Positions 62,401 to 64,000 of a stretch of DNA of 64,000 nt are shown piece after piece. This stretch comes from Toxoplasma gondii ME49 (Eukaryota > Apicomplexa > Conoidasida > Eucoccidiorida > Sarcocystidae), in NCBI RefSeq assembly GCF_000006565.2, contig NC_031473.1:1240001-1304000 (forward strand), given 5' to 3'. The notes beneath the pieces were generated by a model. The model was not told the DNA's origin. It did not search any database and worked only from the letters and a program-made list of their open reading frames with translations. A program made the translations under genes and the position numbers. Numbering within the stretch: the stretch's first letter is position 1; each line of letters starts with the position of its first letter.

Positions 62401-63181
62401 CATCTTCGTCGACGATTGTACTGTGCAATTTCGAGGAAAACAAGCATTGATTCCTTGATAAAGCGACCAACAGGACGTCACCGCCAGCGTCGATAGCACG
62501 GGACCGATCGCTGTATGCTCCATCAGCAATAAGCAAAATCGCATCCTTCCCTTGCGTTCTGAAGTTGGGAGTTGCAGCCACTGACAGGAGACTACAGTGC
62601 GCGGCCTCAGTGAAAGGGCATCGTCTCCTTTTTCCACAGACATCTGGCAGGCGGATCCCCTGGCCGAACAGAGAAAAAAGCCATGAAAGCAACAGCTCGA
62701 CGAGACACCACACACCACGCGCGGTTTCTGGGGAGACAAATGCAGGCGACGGTCGAATGGTGGATGTGTACAGAGAAGCAAATGAAGCAACGAACGACCT
62801 GATTCCTTCACCCAGCTGACCGTAAGCACTGAGGAAGGCACATCGGCCGGAAAGTGGACAACACTCGGCTCGCTCACTAGCCTCTTCGAGGCGGAGGCGT
62901 GTGTACGCGGGTGTGCACACTGGTGGATCAGCAACAGAAGAGGAGAAAGGACAGACTTGGAGGGGCCTGGATGCTGAGTGATACGGCAGCGGCACACCAA
63001 GCGCCTTGGAATGTAAAGCTACATCCGCGCTGGGAAGGATCACCCACTGGGGTAACTGTGGAAGGGGAAAGGAGCTGTCGACTCGAGACTTTGTTTCCTG
63101 ACGAAGAGCGACCTGGCGAGAAGTACCCGTCAATACAGGACAGGAAGTCACAGCTTCACGCTGCCGAGGCTGGCAATCCAT
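59462..63181 (-). CDS. Large beta-propeller-like protein with FG-containing tail, possibly nucleoporin
   Basis: One long frame; from ATG 63181 it gives 1,239 residues ending VFGFETGGFGRW-stop. The frame stays open to 63,280 (a GTG), so an upstream exon may supply the true start. The first about 800 residues look like repeated beta-blades: DAILLIADGAY, GPFLLLGYSDGRLEYL, CVKVLQVSPRATRVCALTAT, FQLIVLSSAGRLTVLQ, RRSYVAVIHEGCDAVAVYDD, then LRPPFPGCYPSAVAF and STILAVQW. The order (graded propeller, then an R-x-P-P-F block) is faintly like the Nup155/Nup170 N-terminal propeller. The C-terminal about 350 residues are low complexity with several FG dipeptides. The helical C-terminal half of Nup155 is not seen. 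Nucleoporin identity is a guess; the propeller call is moderate. Confidence 0.6.
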   Translation of the reverse strand: MDCQPRQREAVTSCPVLTGTSRQVALRQETKSRVDSSFPLPQLPQWVILPSADVALHSKALGVPLPYHSASRPLQVCPFSSSVADPPVCTPAYTRLRLEEASERAECCPLSGRCAFLSAYGQLGEGIRSFVASFASLYTSTIRPSPAFVSPETARGVWCLVELLLSWLFSLFGQGIRLPDVCGKRRRCPFTEAAHCSLLSVAATPNFRTQGKDAILLIADGAYSDRSRAIDAGGDVLLVALSRNQCLFSSKLHSTIVDEDGDEYSTSAYESMVLLGHADTPLLLRNSGKARSLDAVLGTSAHSHHSGNSKAADVDLQESAAGRAGCEDVYQGSSVPKQIPEKSRQLTAVVVLSSAPQGPFLLLGYSDGRLEYLSNCQLEGGCRTCSEPYSSSLWRSIQGEDNGMRDWRLQWVDKLDSCVKVLQVSPRATRVCALTATSVYVFDPLFSPFRVPSSCKVPRLLAVGGEALLGHVPVACCWTGEFQLIVLSSAGRLTVLQRDSRKRVAEWYSLCRARLDVPTREQLRQEMRKNNNTAESAKGAKGPASLVRAAAAVATLEFHAARQLVYVSVRGSSCPLVFDWSTRSQLCHVSRGNVAECFFTLTGERVLVETPLTEMNLPSRGPVQMNSRLQPAKLQTTQRHTRDEAGSQGDRRLRGIERSAHAPDREDMLQIKAQNMIRPKLRSILTFTLGKDDASRRSYVAVIHEGCDAVAVYDDSTPRIRRRHPGDLRQHRAPLLYWLRPPFPGCYPSAVAFCSLPKYFQTGYTLDASTILAVQWSTTCSSVTCSGANTMMPVVTCLHKLPQTQSFLQSSGSRALARQGPSRGSCLFPLSSSPVIPSPRLASGEKETLTSWQEASLLGASLYGAHVRPRDHSTHRKPRIDIYSGAAMLPPMSFVGNLTDGHAHKGEDASQTREFGGTGSPFLGSNIDKQGSQSASYWKLQDPSQLSKLESSLRMSAVNGWGGWQGKAQSWSTGRAEPDAQERTRREACPSGSDWLARWQQKQTQLARSWQLSPPMLQDSEIPPATNSSFSRWAFSQRVPVQRASPYGVYGSCNRPTPVRATFPDLGGIFLQSENADGANILESPLCGSASTYLTYKSDQGFGVGDYSDFFGDRANSNAGRFQNTLLGTSGWNQESGTARRQSILNVEPHPASSALGQSRAASPFTSTNRQMSSMHSSTGFRGWGQPQEATLTSPQLSASVMPTSNDREYSDYAATSNGMRRRPGTAVFGFETGGFGRW

Positions 63182-64000
63182 ATTTCCTTTCCCTGTCGGT
63201 GAACTGGTTTGATTCTTCGTACGGTTGGTGTTCTCACCCTTACTGGATACAACTGCAACAAAATAGCCGAGTGGCGGCACTCGTTTCTGACCTCTCCTAC
63301 CCCGTCGTACAGGAGGGCGCCAAGAAGGCTTCTTATCAACTTGTCCTTGCCCAAGCCCAGAGTCGCGGTAGTCGCTTTCCGCACAAAAAAGTAGAATGCC
63401 TGGTGCCTATGGTCTGTGACATGTCAAGCTTTAATCGGACTCCTCCCTGGAGGAGGACTGTCAAAAGTCTTGCAGGCCAGCAACCCCTGTAAGGTTCCAG
63501 CATAAGTAACAGGATAACGATGTCTATGACTGAACATTTCGTGAAATTAAAGTAAATCCAGAAGTGTGTAGATCATGGAAGCTGCTGGAGCCCACTGACC
63601 GCGACACACCACCTACAGACGGGGTCGTCACGACTGACGAAGTGCAGCACCATAGAAGACAAACTTTAGTGCCCTTCCCATGGGAACGGGTGTGTCTTCA
63701 AGATGAATGGTGCCAGAGAAGCCCAGTACGAGAATTCCAAAAGTGAAAAGATATCTTCTTGGGACTGTCCATTGCACGCATGCGTTGTCTTCCACCATCT
63801 TCCCTGCATGCATCAGAAGACGCTCGTTCGGCTACGGAAGTGGAACATGACAGAATCTTTGAAAAACGCGAAGCATTCCAGGGACTCGTATTAACGAAGG
63901 CTTTTGTTAAAATCATGCTTGATACTGCTTAGTGTGTCAATGGTACCGTGTTGTGGCGGATTCCGCCGCAGCGGGGAGCAGTGATGGAGAACTCTTATTT
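63182..64000. other. Right edge, upstream of the propeller gene
   Basis: May contain the promoter or 5' exons of the propeller gene; a minus frame reading LGKDKLIRSLLGALLYDG (63,300-63,355) is a candidate exon. No complete gene is supported. Confidence 0.35.
63805..63812. promoter_or_regulatory. TGCATGCA palindrome
   Basis: An exact 8-base word about 625 bases upstream of ATG 63181 of the propeller gene, the same word as before the Get1-like gene. A candidate ApiAP2 site by analogy only. Confidence 0.35.

Noticed and set aside
63182..63280. Propeller protein start at 63280
   Set aside because: The codon is GTG, not a normal eukaryotic start; ATG 63181 or an upstream exon is more likely.
1..64000. 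CRISPR arrays, insertion sequences, prokaryotic operons
   Set aside because: No spaced direct repeats, transposase or co-oriented overlapping genes; the window is eukaryotic with spliced genes.

Overview
The window reads as nuclear DNA of a coccidian apicomplexan, most likely Toxoplasma or a close relative (Neospora, Hammondia). The reasons are intron-rich genes with GT-AG introns on both strands, a calcium-dependent protein kinase with C-terminal EF hands, an AP2-domain (ApiAP2-type) regulator, very long low-complexity insertions inside catalytic domains, multi-kilobase gene-free spacers, and TGCATGCA-type promoter words. Species was not determined.

Layout, left to right. 0-3.2 kb: 3' part of an unrecognised six-exon gene (+). 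4.5-14.2 kb: a giant CDPK (-), nine coding exons, about 2,440 residues. 14.2-18.8 kb: gene-free. 18.8-20.0 kb: intronless Fyv7/CCDC59-like rRNA-processing protein (+). 20.5-22.1 kb: possible small + strand gene, weak. 22.9-31.1 kb: giant MAPKK-like (STE-type) kinase (-), six exons, about 2,075 residues. 31.1-33.8 kb: gene-free. 33.8-39.9 kb: double-VOC glyoxalase-I-like protein (-) with an apicoplast-style N-terminus. 41.6-43.9 kb: Get1/WRB (CHD5) membrane protein (+). 44.5-45.3 kb: Maf-family nucleotide pyrophosphatase (-). 47.2-48.9 kb: intronless factor with two AP2 domains (+). 49.35-53.8 kb: two tightly spaced secreted or membrane, cysteine-containing multi-exon models (-), one with an EGF-like module. 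54.7-55.6 kb: terminal exons of a small unknown gene (-). 56.6-58.1 kb: PITH-domain protein (+). 59.5-63.2 kb: large beta-propeller-like protein with an FG-containing tail (-), faintly Nup155-like.

These are mostly independent single-copy genes: calcium and MAPK-type signalling, ribosome assembly, tail-anchored protein insertion, nucleotide and methylglyoxal housekeeping, transcription. There is no operon logic. Exon boundaries were worked out by hand from reading frame, splice consensus and phase. In every complete model below, exon phases match and the summed coding length is a multiple of three. The least conventional content is the catalytic-domain insertions in both kinases, the EF-hand split in the CDPK, a GC-AG intron, and the unassigned secreted pair at 49-54 kb.
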